Part shown: positions 4,584 through 5,389 of the stretch, piece after piece
Layout: every line of letters starts with the position of its first letter
Numbering within the stretch: the first letter of the stretch is position 1
Assembly: GCA_029940235.1 (NCBI GenBank)
Contig: JAOZRI010000173.1
Location: 1-5,389 of the forward strand
Source: Desulfobacula sp.
Lineage (GTDB): Bacteria; Desulfobacterota; Desulfobacteria; Desulfobacterales; Desulfobacteraceae
DNA length: 5,389 bases
Direction: 5' to 3'
Notes under the pieces: generated by a model
Told to the model about the DNA's origin: nothing
Seen by the model: only the letters and a program-made list of their open reading frames with translations
Databases searched by the model: none
Made by a program: the position numbers and the translations under genes

Positions 4584-5389
4584 ATGAAAAAATTTTCCAC
4601 CACTGTTTTATCTATTGTTTTTATCATTAGTATAAGTTTTATTGCGGCCCATGCAAAAAGTCAGAGTTTGATGATGGCAACTACCACCAGCACCGACAAC
4701 ACAGGTCTTTTAGATTATCTGATACCCCATTTTGTAAAGGAGACCGGCATTGATTTAAAATGGACTGCAACAGGCACAGGAAAAGCCCTGAAACTTGGAC
4801 AAAAATGTGATGTTGATGTGCTTCTTGTCCATGCCCCGCCGGCAGAAAAAAAATATATTGCCAAGGGATATGGACAAGACAGAAGAGAGGTCATGTACAA
4901 TGATTTTGTGATTATTGGCCCTGAAAATGATCCTGCCAAAATCAAAGGCAAAAGCATATCAGATGCACTAAAAGCCATTAAGACAAAACAGGCAGTGTTT
5001 GCAAGCCGTGGTGATGATTCCGGTACTAACAAAAAAGAAAAACTATTGTGGAAAAATGCAGGAATCCAGCTGCCTGACAAAGAAAAATGGTATCTCCAGA
5101 CAGGCCAGGGAATGCTTGCAACTATAAATATATGCCAGGAAAGAGATGGCTATACCATGACAGACCGGGGAACATATATTAAATATCAATCTGTAAAGGG
5201 CGGCAATGCTCCATTAAAAATCATGGTTGAGGGTGACACTATTCTGCTCAACCAATACAGTGTATTAACTCTTGATCCTAAAAACTGTGCCAATGCTAAA
5301 TATGATCTGGCAGTTAAATTCTCCGACTGGATGGCTTCACAAAATGCACAGAACCTGATAAAAGACTTCAGACTGCTTGGGCAAAAGCT
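4584..5389 (+). CDS. tupA: Tungstate ABC transporter substrate-binding protein TupA, 3'-truncated by window end
   Basis: Periplasmic binding protein that captures tungstate with high selectivity and delivers it to a TupB-TupC ABC importer, for tungsto- or molybdopterin enzymes such as formate dehydrogenases. The frame is open from ATG 4584 to the window end (268 codons plus two bases). TupA proteins are around 270-280 residues, so only the last few codons are missing. A Sec signal peptide is clear: MKK, a hydrophobic core to about residue 22, and likely cleavage after AHA (24). The mature protein opens with the TupA signature MATTTSTDNTGLLDYLIPHF (31-50). Further family segments are GTGKALKLGQKCDVDVLLVHAP (64-85), MYNDFVIIGPENDP (104-117), SRGDDSGTNKKE (141-152, with R142 a candidate oxyanion contact), WYLQTGQGM (169-177) and YTMTDRGTY (190-198). 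TTGGAG at 4571-4576 is a good ribosome binding site. TupA is favoured over ModA/WtpA because of the TTTSTxxTGLL and SRGDDSGTxxKE motifs. tupB and tupC are expected downstream, outside the window. Confidence 0.94.
   Translation, partial: MKKFSTTVLSIVFIISISFIAAHAKSQSLMMATTTSTDNTGLLDYLIPHFVKETGIDLKWTATGTGKALKLGQKCDVDVLLVHAPPAEKKYIAKGYGQDRREVMYNDFVIIGPENDPAKIKGKSISDALKAIKTKQAVFASRGDDSGTNKKEKLLWKNAGIQLPDKEKWYLQTGQGMLATINICQERDGYTMTDRGTYIKYQSVKGGNAPLKIMVEGDTILLNQYSVLTLDPKNCANAKYDLAVKFSDWMASQNAQNLIKDFRLLGQK

Noticed and set aside
4715..5080. 121-codon open frame on the minus strand.
   Set aside because: It lies fully within tupA, whose + strand protein shows strong family motifs throughout; the antisense frame has no recognisable motif.

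Overview
The window is AT-rich bacterial chromosome with all recognisable genes on the + strand. It carries the conserved translation and RNA-maturation cluster rpsP-khpA-rimM-trmD-(SPOUT methyltransferase)-rplS-rnhB-yraN. Two small proteins of unknown function follow, and after a regulatory gap comes the start of a tungstate transport gene, tupA. The best guess for the source is a sulfate-reducing deltaproteobacterium (Desulfobacterota, Desulfobacteraceae-like). The reasons are a stand-alone SPOUT methyltransferase between trmD and rplS, the Cys-rich and acidic small proteins that I recall from that group, and a nearby Tup system. This assignment rests on remembered gene order and protein style, not on a database search.

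Layout. Positions 1-242 hold the 3' part of rpsP (its start lies just outside the window). khpA is at 287-517, rimM at 569-1087 (or from 557) and trmD at 1087-1836, overlapping the rimM stop by one base. A SPOUT-fold RNA methyltransferase occupies 1839-2402. A perfect 9-bp hairpin covers its stop codon and precedes rplS (2457-2807). rnhB (2819-3448) overlaps yraN (3438-3806) by 11 bases. After 75 non-coding bases come a 57-residue Cys-rich protein (3882-4055) and an 82-residue acidic protein (4061-4309), apparently translationally coupled. A weak terminator-like structure follows at 4310-4366.

Positions 4367-4583 form a regulatory leader with candidate promoter elements, a 9-bp stem-loop, a perfect 14-bp direct repeat with 46 bases between copies, and competing RNA stems. 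tupA (from 4584) is cut off by the window end only a few codons before its expected stop.

How the genes work together. The first block supplies ribosomal proteins (S16, L19), a ribosome maturation factor (RimM), an RNA chaperone-like KH protein, a tRNA m1G37 methyltransferase and a second SPOUT enzyme of unknown substrate. RNase HII and YraN add RNA/DNA hybrid repair and a nuclease-like protein. Tight spacing suggests one long transcript. tupA is a separate unit that imports tungstate for tungsto- or molybdoenzymes. The most interesting parts are the repeat-bearing tupA leader and the unexplained pair of small proteins.
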